Shown here piece after piece: positions 38,673-47,999 of a stretch of 64,000 nt of DNA. The notes below the pieces were generated by a model. That model ran no database searches, was not told where the DNA came from, and was given only the letters and a program-made list of their open reading frames with translations. The stretch covers positions 38,145-102,144 of the forward strand of contig JAAFIR010000016.1 of NCBI GenBank assembly GCA_013297885.1. Direction: 5' to 3'. Made by a program: the position numbers and the translations under genes. The stretch's first letter is position 1, and each line of letters begins with the position of its first letter. This DNA comes from Leptospirales bacterium. GTDB taxonomy: Bacteria; Spirochaetota; Leptospiria; Leptospirales; Leptospiraceae.

Positions 38673-39209
38673 ATGAAAACAAAATTTATTTTTACAAAAA
38701 AACAAATTGTAGAACTCAGAGAAATGGATGAAACAGTTGGAACTTCTTGCACCCTTTTAATTCCTGAAGAATATTGGGAAGAGCTGCACCTAAAAATTGA
38801 GACAAAAGGAAACCTAAAAAATTATTTTTCTCATTTACTAAAAAAATATGAAATTTATTTAAAAAGCGGAATTGTGCCATATTCTATTCGCCTAAAAACT
38901 GAATACCAAGAGAAGGGACAAAATTTGATCAGAAAAGATTTTGAGCCATATAAGAGAGATTGGTTTGTAATGAAACTGTATAGATCAGCATTTAATTTTT
39001 CGATCAATAAACTTTTTGTGTTGCTGCTTCGCCTCGATTTGATGGATTTTGCTGAAATTGTGGAATCTTCCGTAAACCTCGACTTCCCCGTTGCAACGGG
39101 TAAAGAGTGGGTTTTCCAATACGGGGATTTTTCCAAAACAATAAAATCTACCAATACGAAAGAATTTTCCGGTTCGGATAAATTTTTCAACACAGTAAAG
39201 TTCGCTTAA
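38673..39209 (+). CDS. DUF1564 family protein
   Basis: 178 residues. The segments TSCTLLIPEEYWEELHLKI, LKKYEIYLKSGIVPYSIRLK, TEYQEKGQNLIRKDFEPYKR and DWFVMKLYRSAFNFSINKLF match, as I recall it, the DUF1564 family, which is found in many copies in Leptospira genomes and has no known function. The short basic C-terminal half with a helix-turn-like spacing may bind nucleic acid, but this is a guess. It is intact here; a decayed copy lies at 52148-52672. No strong Shine-Dalgarno sequence precedes the ATG. It is not in an operon. Confidence 0.75.
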   Translation: MKTKFIFTKKQIVELREMDETVGTSCTLLIPEEYWEELHLKIETKGNLKNYFSHLLKKYEIYLKSGIVPYSIRLKTEYQEKGQNLIRKDFEPYKRDWFVMKLYRSAFNFSINKLFVLLLRLDLMDFAEIVESSVNLDFPVATGKEWVFQYGDFSKTIKSTNTKEFSGSDKFFNTVKFA

Positions 39210-39620
39210 CTAACAAATTTTCCATAACAAAAAAAAACCTCAATACATCTTTGTGCAAAAGTTTTTCAATATTAAAAATCTCTCACTACAATCACACTCA
39301 CAAGGTTTTCAAAACTGAAAAATTGATTTAAAGTTATTATTACAAAAGATTATACGAAACTGAAAACACATTTTTCTAAATCCAAAAAATTACAAATCGA
39401 ATCGAGTAAATCTTTTTGAAGAATTTTGGAGCTAGAATGGAACTTCAAGAAATCAAATTTATTCAAAAAAATCTTGTTTGGTTTAAAGTGATCAAATAAA
39501 CTTGCAAAACTGAAAAATTTTTCTTATTGAATATAGTTAAGCTAAATAAACAAATTTCAAAACAGAATGCTAAAAACAAATTTCTATTTTTAATAAAATT
39601 TTAAAAATACTTTAAGATCT
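39210..39620. other. 411-base gap after DUF1564, no gene seen
   Basis: AT-rich DNA with short open frames only. Segments such as TTTCAAAACTGAAAAATT recur loosely at 39315 and 39505, which may be decayed repeats or simple composition. No hairpin with a T-tract stands out as a terminator. Confidence 0.4.
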
Positions 39621-39863
39621 GCGAAAGGGATTGAAGCGTTTCCCATAAACATAAATATCTATCGATTTTTAATATCGAATGAGATTGGTTATGGGAAGTA
39701 GCGAAAAGCCCGGTTTTTCCTTTTGGAAAAAAAAGTTGAATGAAGAATTAATATCAATTGAGATTATTTATTTCCTAAATCTTGCTTTAAATGTAAAAGC
39801 ATTCACCATACAAGCTTGATTTTCTTCATTAAGTTTTATGGAAGATTAGGGAAAAATTCGCCC
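39621..39863 (-). repeat. structured intergenic element, copy 8 (longest)
   Basis: On the plus strand it reads GCGAAAGGGATTGAAGCG at one end and GGGAAAAATTCGCCC at the other. Arm 2 pairs TTTCCCATAA with TTATGGGAA around an inner ATCGAT...ATCGAA region. The centre is AAGTAGCGAAAAGCCCGG. Next to it, GTTTTTCC tttt GGAAAAA makes a tight hairpin. The rest of arm 1 is a long AT-rich insert (to about 39850) with little evident pairing. It is not directly 3' of a gene on its strand. Confidence 0.72.
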
Positions 39864-39956
39864 AGTATTTGTTAAATAAGGTTGATAAATACTCACTTCT
39901 TCTTTATATTACACAAAGAATCATCGAAATAATAAAAACAAATTTGACTTTTACTT

Positions 39957-39965
39957 TGGTATAAT
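39957..39965 (+). promoter_or_regulatory. extended -10 promoter for the partner-switching operon
   Basis: TGGTATAAT is a perfect extended -10 (TGn plus TATAAT). It lies 27 bases upstream of the GTG start at 39993, leaving room for a transcription start near 39972 and the AAGG ribosome site at 39981. No good -35 box is found 17 bases upstream, which fits extended -10 promoters. Confidence 0.5.
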
Positions 39966-39992
39966 TTCTTTTAAAATAAAAAGGAATATTTT

Positions 39993-40916
39993 GTGGATTC
40001 AACTAGGTTTTCAAAAATTACACCCACTCTCGCTGAAGAGTTAAGTAGATACATAAGGCTTCTTGCTAAAACTGGAAAAGGTTTATTCAAAAAGATTTTA
40101 TATGACCCACTAGTATATGCAGGTTGGGAAAGACAGATGAAATACAACGATACTAAATTCATTATGGCAAGAATTGATGAAGCTAGGTCTGATCTCGCAA
40201 AACTTAATACCCTTGGACCACTTTGTAAAAGATTAATCTCTCAATCACTTTTGGAGTCACCAGCAAGCCTTGGAAATTCTAGTATATTTTTTTTGGATAG
40301 AATTGGCTCTGTTGCTGTACTTGCAAAAAGTGAAGAAGCAAATGAATTTGTCTCAGTGATTAAAGACCCACTTACAAATTTTAATAAAGATAACCAAGAG
40401 AAAAAAGAAAAATCTTTTGAAGAAAGTTTAGAACATATTTCAAACGAAGAATTAAAAGATGCACTTTCTCCAGTTGAACTTGGTAAACATGAAGTCAAAG
40501 TAAAAATAGAAAAAGAAGCATTAGCTTTATTTAATCAAATTTCTATTTATAGTAAAAAAGATGATATTGGAAGATGTAGAAAATTACTTTCAAATTATTT
40601 AATTCTTTTTGCAGAACAAGAAAATAATAATAGAGATGAAGTTGAAAAAGTTATTGAAGCATTAAACACTAGATCAGCAAATTTTTCATCAGAGCTTAAT
40701 GATTTTATTGCAATACAATTGTACTACATGATCTATTCTGGAATTTCAGAAGGAGATTTAAAAAAAGCAATTCAAGGAATTAGAAAATATGCTTTTACAT
40801 TTCAAGGAAATCCTGAAATAAAATATTTTATGGAAATTGATGAACTAGAAAGAAAACTTCAATCAGTAATTACAAAAAAAGATTTATGGTCTAAATTAAG
40901 AAAAGAAACTATTTAA
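39993..40916 (+). CDS. conserved protein upstream of a partner-switching module, function unknown
   Basis: 307 residues, no signal peptide or membrane helix. The start is GTG, with AAGGAAT 6 bases upstream. The first half has an amphipathic segment (LAEELSRYIRLLAKTGKGLF) and a charged linker around residues 125-165. The second half is helical with spacing like TPR or other helical repeats (LFNQISIYSKKDDIGRCRKL, EGDLKKAIQGIRKYAFTFQG). I do not recognise the family. It is 9 bases upstream of the STAS gene and shares its promoter, so it may be a regulator or client of the STAS/RsbW/PP2C system. Confidence 0.7.
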   Translation: MDSTRFSKITPTLAEELSRYIRLLAKTGKGLFKKILYDPLVYAGWERQMKYNDTKFIMARIDEARSDLAKLNTLGPLCKRLISQSLLESPASLGNSSIFFLDRIGSVAVLAKSEEANEFVSVIKDPLTNFNKDNQEKKEKSFEESLEHISNEELKDALSPVELGKHEVKVKIEKEALALFNQISIYSKKDDIGRCRKLLSNYLILFAEQENNNRDEVEKVIEALNTRSANFSSELNDFIAIQLYYMIYSGISEGDLKKAIQGIRKYAFTFQGNPEIKYFMEIDELERKLQSVITKKDLWSKLRKETI

Positions 40917-40925
40917 GGAAATTTT

Positions 40926-41258
40926 ATGGAAATAACAGAAACAACTTCAAAAGATGTTTGGGTATTAAAACCATCCGGCTCTATGGATGCACATACTTCG
41001 CCAAACTTCAAAACAAAACTAGAAGCAGGAATTGCTTCTGGAAAAATTAAAGTAGCTATAGATATGCAAGCTATAACCTATCTCTCATCTGCTGGTGCTG
41101 GAGCATTACTTGCAGGACTCACTGCATGTAAAAAAAAATCTGGTGAACTTAGACTTTGTTCATTTCAAGCTGGTGTAAAAGATGCATTTGAAGTTATGGG
41201 TTTTTCAAAAGCATTTAAAGTGTACATGGATTTGGAAAAAGCATTGGAAGGATTTTGA
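40926..41258 (+). CDS. STAS-domain anti-sigma-factor antagonist
   Basis: 110 residues, a single SpoIIAA/RsbV-like STAS domain. The phosphorylation site is in ITYLSSAGAGALLAG (Ser54 or Ser55). The unphosphorylated form binds the RsbW-like kinase encoded next, releasing its partner; the PP2C phosphatase two genes on would reactivate it. AAGGAAATTTT precedes the ATG. The stop overlaps the kinase start by 4 bases. Confidence 0.94.
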   Translation: MEITETTSKDVWVLKPSGSMDAHTSPNFKTKLEAGIASGKIKVAIDMQAITYLSSAGAGALLAGLTACKKKSGELRLCSFQAGVKDAFEVMGFSKAFKVYMDLEKALEGF

Positions 41259-41674
41259 AATCCAAAAAAATTTCATTCACAAATTCACTTTCCAATTTAG
41301 AATTTGTCAGAACTGAAATTATCTCTTTTTTAAAAGGTTTTTGTTCAGATAAAATTTTGAACAGAATCGTTTTATCAATCGATGAAGCCATTTCAAATTG
41401 TATTGAACATGGATTTAAAGAAGGAGAAATTTCTGAAATAGATTTGGAAATGAATATAGATGAAAAATTAGCAAAATTTATTTTGGTTGATTCTGGAATT
41501 GAATTTGATCCCACAAAAAAAGAAAGTTTGGATATAGACAAACATTTAGAAATTGGAGAAGATGGTGGGGTTGGAATTCATATATTTCAAAAAATCATGA
41601 AAGTAGAATATGAAAGAATAAATAACAAAAATAGTTTAAGTTTATCAAAAAATTTGAGGGATGAAAATGAATAA
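41255..41674 (+). CDS. RsbW/SpoIIAB-like anti-sigma serine kinase
   Basis: 139 residues, a compact GHKL ATPase. ILNRIVLSIDEAISNCIEHG is the N box and FILVDSGIEFDP the G1 box, followed by GEDGGVGIHIFQKIMKV. It would phosphorylate the STAS protein and sequester a sigma factor or another target. The start is TTG overlapping the TGA stop of the STAS gene. No sigma factor is encoded in the window. Confidence 0.9.
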   Translation: MKSKKISFTNSLSNLEFVRTEIISFLKGFCSDKILNRIVLSIDEAISNCIEHGFKEGEISEIDLEMNIDEKLAKFILVDSGIEFDPTKKESLDIDKHLEIGEDGGVGIHIFQKIMKVEYERINNKNSLSLSKNLRDENE

Positions 41675-44315
41675 TTGGACTTGGAGAAAATTGATTCCTG
41701 GAATTCGTTTTAAATTATCATTATTTACGATCATTTTTTCTGGAATCATCATTTATCTGATGTCAAACTTATTTATTTACCAACAAAAAAAAGCTTTGTT
41801 AGAAAGTTATGAAAAAGAAGTAAAAGCTTCCAAAAATTATATTGCTTCAATTGTTTTAGATTTAGAAGGAATTTCTAGAATATTAATTTTAATTGAAGAT
41901 TTTAGAGATAGAATTTCTGTTAATCAAAAAATTTTATCTGCAAATAAAAAAACTTATTTTGTAGAAGAAAAATCTTTATTTGGCTTTAAAGTAAAAAATG
42001 ATTTTGGGATTGGAAAAATTGGAATTGGAAAAATGACTTTAGGTAAATCCGAAGTTAAAGGAAAAAAATTAGATACTTTTTTTTCAAATTATTTTTCTGA
42101 AAAAGATATCAAAGAAATTGAAGATAAAATAAAACTTCAATTTCAAGATGTAGAAGGAAATCCAATTTCTGATAAAACTTTTAATGAACTCAAAAAATTT
42201 GCAAAAGAAGTTGTTAAGTCTGAAAATGAACTAGAAAAGGATTCTGAAAAAAATGATTCAAATCAAATTTCAAAAGATAAAAAAAAATTAAGTTCAGTAA
42301 AATCTATTTTAAGAAAAGAAATTTTAAAATTATTTCAAGAAGAACAAAAAAGAAGAATTGAAGAATTAGAACTAGAAACTTCTAAATTTAGAATTCAATC
42401 TTTTTCCTTACTTAGTTTTGGGGAAAATTTAGAACCAGTAATCGGATTTGATACAAATGTGTTTGAGCCAAATTCTTTTGTGAACCAAAAAAAAGTAGAA
42501 GATCATTTAGAGACAAATCTAGATGAGTTTCTTTTAAAGTTAAATAAAAATGAAGAGCTAGATTTAAATAATTTTAGATTTGAATTTGATGGAAGAAATT
42601 ATGGAACTTCAAAATCTTTTTTTTACCAAAACCATCACTCAGTTCAAACTGCAGAAAATTTTTTACAAAAAGAATTTGTAATTGAATACAAAGATTATTT
42701 TGAAAAAGAAAAAGAATTAAGAGATAAATTTGCTGAAATTTCAATTAAAATTAAAGATAGAATTGAAAAATTAAAAGAAGAAAAAACAAGAGTTTCTCCA
42801 TCCCGTGATAAGGAATTTAAAAATTTATACAAAGAATATAAAGAAAATCTTCAAAAAAGAGAAAAATTAATTTTAGATCTAAAAAAATCAATTAAACCAG
42901 AAGAAAATTTTAACTACAATCCTAGCTTGAAATTTTTAGATGCAATTGAAACTTTAAGAGAAGTGGCTCTATTTGAGTTTATTGTTTTAAAATACAAATC
43001 CAATCCAAATTCTTATAAAGATTATTTACTAAATGAAAAATTCAGAAAAATAGATAAACAGAAATGGAAAAAAATCAGAGATTGGATCATGGAAGCAAGC
43101 ACAGAAACATTTACAGCTGATTTAAAAAAAACAATTACAAATGGAACCATCTCACATAGTAGATCGGAAGCAGAAGAGTTTATGTGGCAATTAGATTCTT
43201 CTCCAATTACTTCTAATGATGGAAAAGATCTCACAAACTTAATCATCAAATCCAATAAAATTGGTTTTATGAGAACTATTTTAGATATGCAGGATGGATA
43301 TGATCGAATTGAAAATGAAAAAAATTGGATCACTTATGTTTCTTATGCGATTGGACTGCTGGCACTAATTTTTGCCATTTACTTTTCTGGAAAAATTGTT
43401 TCTAAAATTAAAAAAATTATTTTTTCAGCTGACCTTCTTGGACAAGGAAATTTAGAAACTAAATTTGAACACGGAGGCTCAGATGAATTTGGTGTATTAA
43501 CTACTGCATTAAATAAAATGACCACTGATTTAAAACATCGCCAAGAAATGATGACTGAATATGCTGCTGCTGAAGATATTCAAAAAGGTTTGTTACCAAC
43601 CTCAATGCCTACAAACGCAAGTGATGTTTTGGAGTTTGGAAATTTTTATAAATCTATGTCAGGAGTTGGAGGAGACTATTTTGATTTTTTAAATTTAGGG
43701 ATTGATAAAATTGCATTTTGTATTGGAGATGTTTCCAATCATGGAATTGGTCCAGCTCTTGTGATGGTTTCGATTCGTTCACATTTACAAGGTCTTATAC
43801 GAAATGGAATTACTGATCTCAGAAAAATTTTATTAGAACTAAATGATCAAGTTTTTGCTGACACACCTTCCCATATTTTTGTGACTTTTTTTCTAGGAAT
43901 TTATGATAAAAAAACTAGCCAAATCAATTATTATAATTGTGGTCATTCCAAACCATTAGTATTTAGAAACAAGACAAATTCGATTCAAACATTTAATTCT
44001 GGTGGTATGCCACTTGGTGCAATTGATAATGATATCTTTGAAAGCACTATTGAAGAAGAAACTTTAACACTTGAAACAGGGGATTTATTTTTTCAATACA
44101 CAGATGGTGTAAATGAAGCTATGAACGACAAATCAGAGTTATTCGGTTTTGAAAAAATTGAAAAAGTGATGAAGTTAATGGGAAAAGAAAGTCCTTCCAA
44201 AATCACAAAACAAATTGCTCTTCAAGTTGAAAAATTTTCTGGTAAAAAGATTTTTTGTGAAGGTCCATCTGAATTAAATGATGATATTGCAATGATTGCA
44301 TTTAAAAAATTATAA
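41661..44315 (+). CDS. membrane PP2C-type (SpoIIE/RsbU) phosphatase with HAMP domain
   Basis: 884 residues. A transmembrane helix is near residues 18-38, then a very long (~500 residue) Lys/Glu-rich extracytoplasmic region with coiled-coil stretches. A second helix (WITYVSYAIGLLALIFAIYF) leads to HAMP and then the SpoIIE domain: EDIQKGLLPTSMP, GVGGDYFDF, IGDVSNHGIGPALVM, YTDGVNEAMND and NDDIAMIAF carry the metal-binding Asp/Gly set. It dephosphorylates the STAS protein in response to an envelope signal. It overlaps the kinase gene by 14 bases. Confidence 0.9.
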   Translation: MKMNNWTWRKLIPGIRFKLSLFTIIFSGIIIYLMSNLFIYQQKKALLESYEKEVKASKNYIASIVLDLEGISRILILIEDFRDRISVNQKILSANKKTYFVEEKSLFGFKVKNDFGIGKIGIGKMTLGKSEVKGKKLDTFFSNYFSEKDIKEIEDKIKLQFQDVEGNPISDKTFNELKKFAKEVVKSENELEKDSEKNDSNQISKDKKKLSSVKSILRKEILKLFQEEQKRRIEELELETSKFRIQSFSLLSFGENLEPVIGFDTNVFEPNSFVNQKKVEDHLETNLDEFLLKLNKNEELDLNNFRFEFDGRNYGTSKSFFYQNHHSVQTAENFLQKEFVIEYKDYFEKEKELRDKFAEISIKIKDRIEKLKEEKTRVSPSRDKEFKNLYKEYKENLQKREKLILDLKKSIKPEENFNYNPSLKFLDAIETLREVALFEFIVLKYKSNPNSYKDYLLNEKFRKIDKQKWKKIRDWIMEASTETFTADLKKTITNGTISHSRSEAEEFMWQLDSSPITSNDGKDLTNLIIKSNKIGFMRTILDMQDGYDRIENEKNWITYVSYAIGLLALIFAIYFSGKIVSKIKKIIFSADLLGQGNLETKFEHGGSDEFGVLTTALNKMTTDLKHRQEMMTEYAAAEDIQKGLLPTSMPTNASDVLEFGNFYKSMSGVGGDYFDFLNLGIDKIAFCIGDVSNHGIGPALVMVSIRSHLQGLIRNGITDLRKILLELNDQVFADTPSHIFVTFFLGIYDKKTSQINYYNCGHSKPLVFRNKTNSIQTFNSGGMPLGAIDNDIFESTIEEETLTLETGDLFFQYTDGVNEAMNDKSELFGFEKIEKVMKLMGKESPSKITKQIALQVEKFSGKKIFCEGPSELNDDIAMIAFKKL

Positions 44316-44345
44316 TTTTTAAAAATAAAAAGGAATCTAATTTAT

Positions 44346-44717
44346 ATGAAAGGTAAAAACGTGTTAGGTGAAGATTTAAAAGATTGTAGTCATGATCCAA
44401 AAACTGGTTTTTTTAGAGATGGATGTTGTAGAACTAGATCAGATGACACAGGTCGCCATGTGGTTTGTGTGCGAGTTACAAAAGAATTTTTAGAATTTAG
44501 CCAAGATGTTGGAAATGATTTGTCTACACCAATGCCTGAATACCAATTTCCGGGATTAAAACCAGGTGATAAATGGTGTCTTTGTGCATTGCGTTGGCAA
44601 GAAGCTCTTGAAGCTGGAGTTGCCCCACTTGTTGACTTACATGCAACTCACGAAAGAGCATTGGATTATATTGATTTAGAAGATTTAAAACTTCATTCAT
44701 TTAGTTTAAATAAATAA
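44346..44717 (+). CDS. DUF2237 family protein
   Basis: 123 residues. GKNVLGEDLKDCSHDPKTGF, FFRDGCCRTRSDDTGRHVVC and PGDKWCLCALRWQEALEAGV match the DUF2237 family, whose conserved cysteines and the DLHATHERAL segment are intact. The function is unknown. AAGGAATC precedes the ATG. It lies 30 bases after the phosphatase gene and could be co-transcribed, but a functional link is not evident. Confidence 0.88.
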   Translation: MKGKNVLGEDLKDCSHDPKTGFFRDGCCRTRSDDTGRHVVCVRVTKEFLEFSQDVGNDLSTPMPEYQFPGLKPGDKWCLCALRWQEALEAGVAPLVDLHATHERALDYIDLEDLKLHSFSLNK

Positions 44718-44859
44718 TTTTTTTAGGTGATACTTTCATTTATATACAATTTTTAAATAGCTCTAAATGAAAAAATCAGTCTTTAAAAAAAAATTGCACT
44801 AAATCAGAGTTAAACGAAGAATGGATTTACAATATTAGTATTTTATTAAACTTGAAAAT

Positions 44860-46107
44860 ATGATTTATAAGATTGCTGGAAAAATAAATTCTCATGAAGG
44901 TGAGTTCAATGGTACTATAGAATTTGATTCTAATACAGGACTGATTCTTGATGTAAATAAAAAAATTTCAAATGATGCAAAAGTTTATTCAGATGATTGT
45001 ATTATTTTCCCAGGGTTTGGTGATATTCATATTCATGCAAGAGAAGATAAATCTGGAAAACATACTTATAAAGAAGATTTTGTTTCAGTAGGACTAGCTG
45101 CTATTAACGGTGGAGTAATTCATGTAGCTGATATGCCAAATAATCCAATTCCACCAATTGATGATTTGAGTTACGATGATAAAGAGTTACTAACAAAAAA
45201 ATCAAAAATTCATATTTCACTATATGCAGGAATTGGACCAAATACAAATCCTTTAAAAAGAAAAGTACCATATAAAGTTTTTATGGGACCCTCAATTGGT
45301 GAATTATTTTTTAGAACCAATGAAGAATTAGAAGAAGTAATCAAAAGATACCAAGGACAAAATGTAAGTTTTCATTGTGAAGATCCAATTGTATTAGAAG
45401 AAAATAAAACTGCTGATACTCATGAAGATAGAAGACCATTAAAAGCAGAAATTTTAGCAACTGATTTTGCTATTTACTTGATTGAAAAGTATAATTTAAA
45501 AGGAAAACTTTGTCATTATTCTTCAGGTGAAGGTTTACTAAAAATTATTGCTGCAAAAAAAAGAGGTGTAAATGTAACTTGTGAAGTAACACCTACTCAT
45601 TTATTTTATGATCGTTCAGTTTTAACAAAAGAAAATCATAAATGGTTTCAGATGAATCCCCCACTACGTTTTGAAGATGATAAAAAAATTTTACTAGAAG
45701 CATTTAGAAATGGCTTGATAGATTTTTTAGCAACTGATCATGCCCCCCATTCAATTGAAGAAAAATTGAAAGGTATCAGTGGAATTTCTCAGTTAGATAC
45801 CTATTCATTATTTGTGACTCATTTAATTTTGAACGATAAAATTTCTCATGATAGAATTAGGCTTGCTTGTGCTGAAAAACCTGGTGATTTTATAAATGAA
45901 TTTTTACCAAAAAAATTTGGTCTTGGTTTTGGTTATTTAAAAAAAGACTTTTCTGCTTCATTCACAATTTTAAATTTAAAAAAACCAACCTTCTTTAAAA
46001 AAGAAATGATTAAAAGTAAATCAGGTTGGTCTCCATTTGAAAATCATGAATTCCCAGGATCTATTGAAGCAATTTATTTTCAGGGACTTGAGATGGTTCG
46101 GAATTAA
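44860..46107 (+). CDS. pyrC: dihydroorotase (amidohydrolase type)
   Basis: 415 residues of the cyclic amidohydrolase family. Metal ligands appear in GDIHIHARED (HxH), VSFHCEDP, LCHYSSGEG and ATDHAPHSIEEK (final Asp). PMNNPI-like loops such as ADMPNNPIPP and EVTPTHLFYD are standard in dihydroorotases. It closes carbamoyl-aspartate to dihydroorotate in pyrimidine synthesis. The lysine usually carboxylated between the metals is not obvious in KVFMGPSIGELF, so a related amidohydrolase is possible. The 3' end overlaps the convergent lipoprotein gene by 47 bases. Confidence 0.82.
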   Translation: MIYKIAGKINSHEGEFNGTIEFDSNTGLILDVNKKISNDAKVYSDDCIIFPGFGDIHIHAREDKSGKHTYKEDFVSVGLAAINGGVIHVADMPNNPIPPIDDLSYDDKELLTKKSKIHISLYAGIGPNTNPLKRKVPYKVFMGPSIGELFFRTNEELEEVIKRYQGQNVSFHCEDPIVLEENKTADTHEDRRPLKAEILATDFAIYLIEKYNLKGKLCHYSSGEGLLKIIAAKKRGVNVTCEVTPTHLFYDRSVLTKENHKWFQMNPPLRFEDDKKILLEAFRNGLIDFLATDHAPHSIEEKLKGISGISQLDTYSLFVTHLILNDKISHDRIRLACAEKPGDFINEFLPKKFGLGFGYLKKDFSASFTILNLKKPTFFKKEMIKSKSGWSPFENHEFPGSIEAIYFQGLEMVRN

Positions 46108-47377
46108 TTTTTTTATCAGGATAGAAATAATAATTTACATTCTGGTTTTGAAAAATAATTTTTTTTGTTTGATTTAAAGATTTATTTTCCAAGACTAATT
46201 CTTCATTTAATTTTTGATTCGAATAACCTATCCAAATATAATCTGGCAAAAATCTAACAAATCTATATTTACTTGAAATGTCTGAATCTTTTATAAATCC
46301 ATTTTTAGCTTCAATAACTGACTTCTCTGCAATTTCATAACCTTTTACAATACCAATAATTGCAATTGCGATACCTCCAATGACTCCTCTTACTTCCCCA
46401 CCCTCAGCACTAATATAAGCAATTCCACCACCAAGTCCGACTCCCCCAACAGCAACTAAACTCCCTACTAAAATTCCAGCTCCACCACTGAGAGTTCCTT
46501 TTGTTAAATTTAATGCGAGTTGCTGTCCATATTTAGAATCTTGAATTAATTCATTAATTTCATTGTCTCTTTCAATATGTCTTTTATACCAATGATTTGA
46601 ATTTGTAGAAATATTCATTGCTACTTCATCTAAATTATTTTTGATTATGATATTCGACCGATTTCCCTCTGATTCAAAATTCAAATCTCTAAGGCTTCTT
46701 AAAATATTATAATCAAGTTTTGGATTCCAAATTGGTTCTCTTCCTGGATAACCTAAAACTAATATTAAGCTTTCTGGTTTAGATTCTTTCTCTGCAAAAT
46801 TTTTTGCCCAACCCCAATTTGGATTCAAGTTGTGAATTGCTCTAAATTCAACTCTTGCTTCTTCCCATTCATTTATATCTGCCCAAATAGATGCTAAAAA
46901 AATTCGAATCATAGGATCATCAAATCTCCCTTCATGACTCCAATCACCATTCAAATAATTTGCAACTTTTTTTGCTTGAATTCTCGCTTTTTCATGTTCA
47001 TTTTGTTTTGAATAACCCCAAGCTAATACTAAATGCATCCATATAATTTCATGTTCTGAAGCATAATAACCTTCTGGAGTATCAACATAAAAAAAATCCT
47101 TAAGCTCCCTGGAGACTTGAAACCTTATTCTATTTTCCATTCTCTTTTCATATTCTTCTAATTCACTTAATTCAATTTGGTTATTTAGAAGTTTTAGGTA
47201 GGTTTTTTCCAAGGTTATAATAAAGCCATCTTCAGTTGCTGGTAGGTGTTTAATGGCTAAATTTAAATTTTCTTTTTTAATAGCTTCAAGACTTTGTTGA
47301 TAATCTTCAGAACTGTGAAAACTTGTAGTTGAACAATTTATATACATTAGTAAAAAAATAAATTTAAAATATCTCAT
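46061..47377 (-). CDS. COG3014-like lipoprotein with TPR-like region and glycine-rich segment
   Basis: Start set at the Met at 47377 (MRYFKFIFLLMYINC), which gives a proper lipobox with Cys15; the frame is open 13 codons further upstream. The ~439 residues contain helical repeats (ILAWGYSKQNEHEKARIQAK-type and WADINEWEEARVEFRAIHNL) and a Gly/Ala/Val-rich hydrophobic stretch (GGAGILVGSLVAVGGVGLGG). This layout resembles COG3014 lipoproteins, which often neighbour LpoB-like proteins, and an LpoB-like gene is divergent next door. The function is unknown, probably in the outer membrane. Confidence 0.65.
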   Translation of the reverse strand: MRYFKFIFLLMYINCSTTSFHSSEDYQQSLEAIKKENLNLAIKHLPATEDGFIITLEKTYLKLLNNQIELSELEEYEKRMENRIRFQVSRELKDFFYVDTPEGYYASEHEIIWMHLVLAWGYSKQNEHEKARIQAKKVANYLNGDWSHEGRFDDPMIRIFLASIWADINEWEEARVEFRAIHNLNPNWGWAKNFAEKESKPESLILVLGYPGREPIWNPKLDYNILRSLRDLNFESEGNRSNIIIKNNLDEVAMNISTNSNHWYKRHIERDNEINELIQDSKYGQQLALNLTKGTLSGGAGILVGSLVAVGGVGLGGGIAYISAEGGEVRGVIGGIAIAIIGIVKGYEIAEKSVIEAKNGFIKDSDISSKYRFVRFLPDYIWIGYSNQKLNEELVLENKSLNQTKKIIFQNQNVNYYFYPDKKINSEPSQVPENKLLQ

Positions 47378-47462
47378 ATTGTATTCCCAACTAATATCTT
47401 TAAAAAAATAATTCAATTAAAAAATATTTGTATTATTTTAAAAAAAAATTAATCATGATTTT

Positions 47463-47999
47463 ATGAAACATTTTTTTATTATTCTATTCACAATTTCTTG
47501 TTCTACTCAAATTAATTTTTTAAAAGAAGATAAATCTTCAACTGAATGGGGACCAAGAGAAATTATAGAAACTACAGAACAGGTTTCTTCTTCACTAAAT
47601 CAATTTTTAATTAAAAATAATTCTAACGTAATTGAAATTGGTAAGTTTAAAAATAAAACTTCAGAACATATTGATACAGAACTTCTTACCAAAGAATTAA
47701 TGAATAGTTTAATAAAAAATCAAATTAGATTTGTAGATAGAACTAAAAGAAAATTGGCTTTAGAAGAAACTGAATTAAGTCAAAAAGGTTTAACTGAAAA
47801 AGAAATAAAATTATCTATTGATGTCCCAGAATATATTTTAGAATGTACCATTTTGGATAATGTTAGATATATAGATAAAAATAAAGTTCAATACATTAAT
47901 GTTTCATTTGGTTTAATTAAATTATCAACTAGTTCAGTGGTGTGGCAAGAAAATAAAAATTTTATTAAAGAAACAAAAAAGCCTTATGTTGGTTGGTAG
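47463..47999 (+). CDS. LpoB/CsgG-like lipoprotein
   Basis: 178 residues starting MKHFFIILFTISC, with a lipobox at Cys13. The body NVIEIGKFKNKTSEHIDTEL, LMNSLIKNQIRFVDRTKRKL and VPEYILECTILDN fits the LpoB-type penicillin-binding-protein activator or CsgG N-terminal fold. With the divergent COG3014-like gene it forms a pair seen in other bacteria. It may regulate peptidoglycan synthesis or take part in an envelope secretion complex. The stop is adjacent to the convergent dinB stop (no gap). Confidence 0.75.
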   Translation: MKHFFIILFTISCSTQINFLKEDKSSTEWGPREIIETTEQVSSSLNQFLIKNNSNVIEIGKFKNKTSEHIDTELLTKELMNSLIKNQIRFVDRTKRKLALEETELSQKGLTEKEIKLSIDVPEYILECTILDNVRYIDKNKVQYINVSFGLIKLSTSSVVWQENKNFIKETKKPYVGW

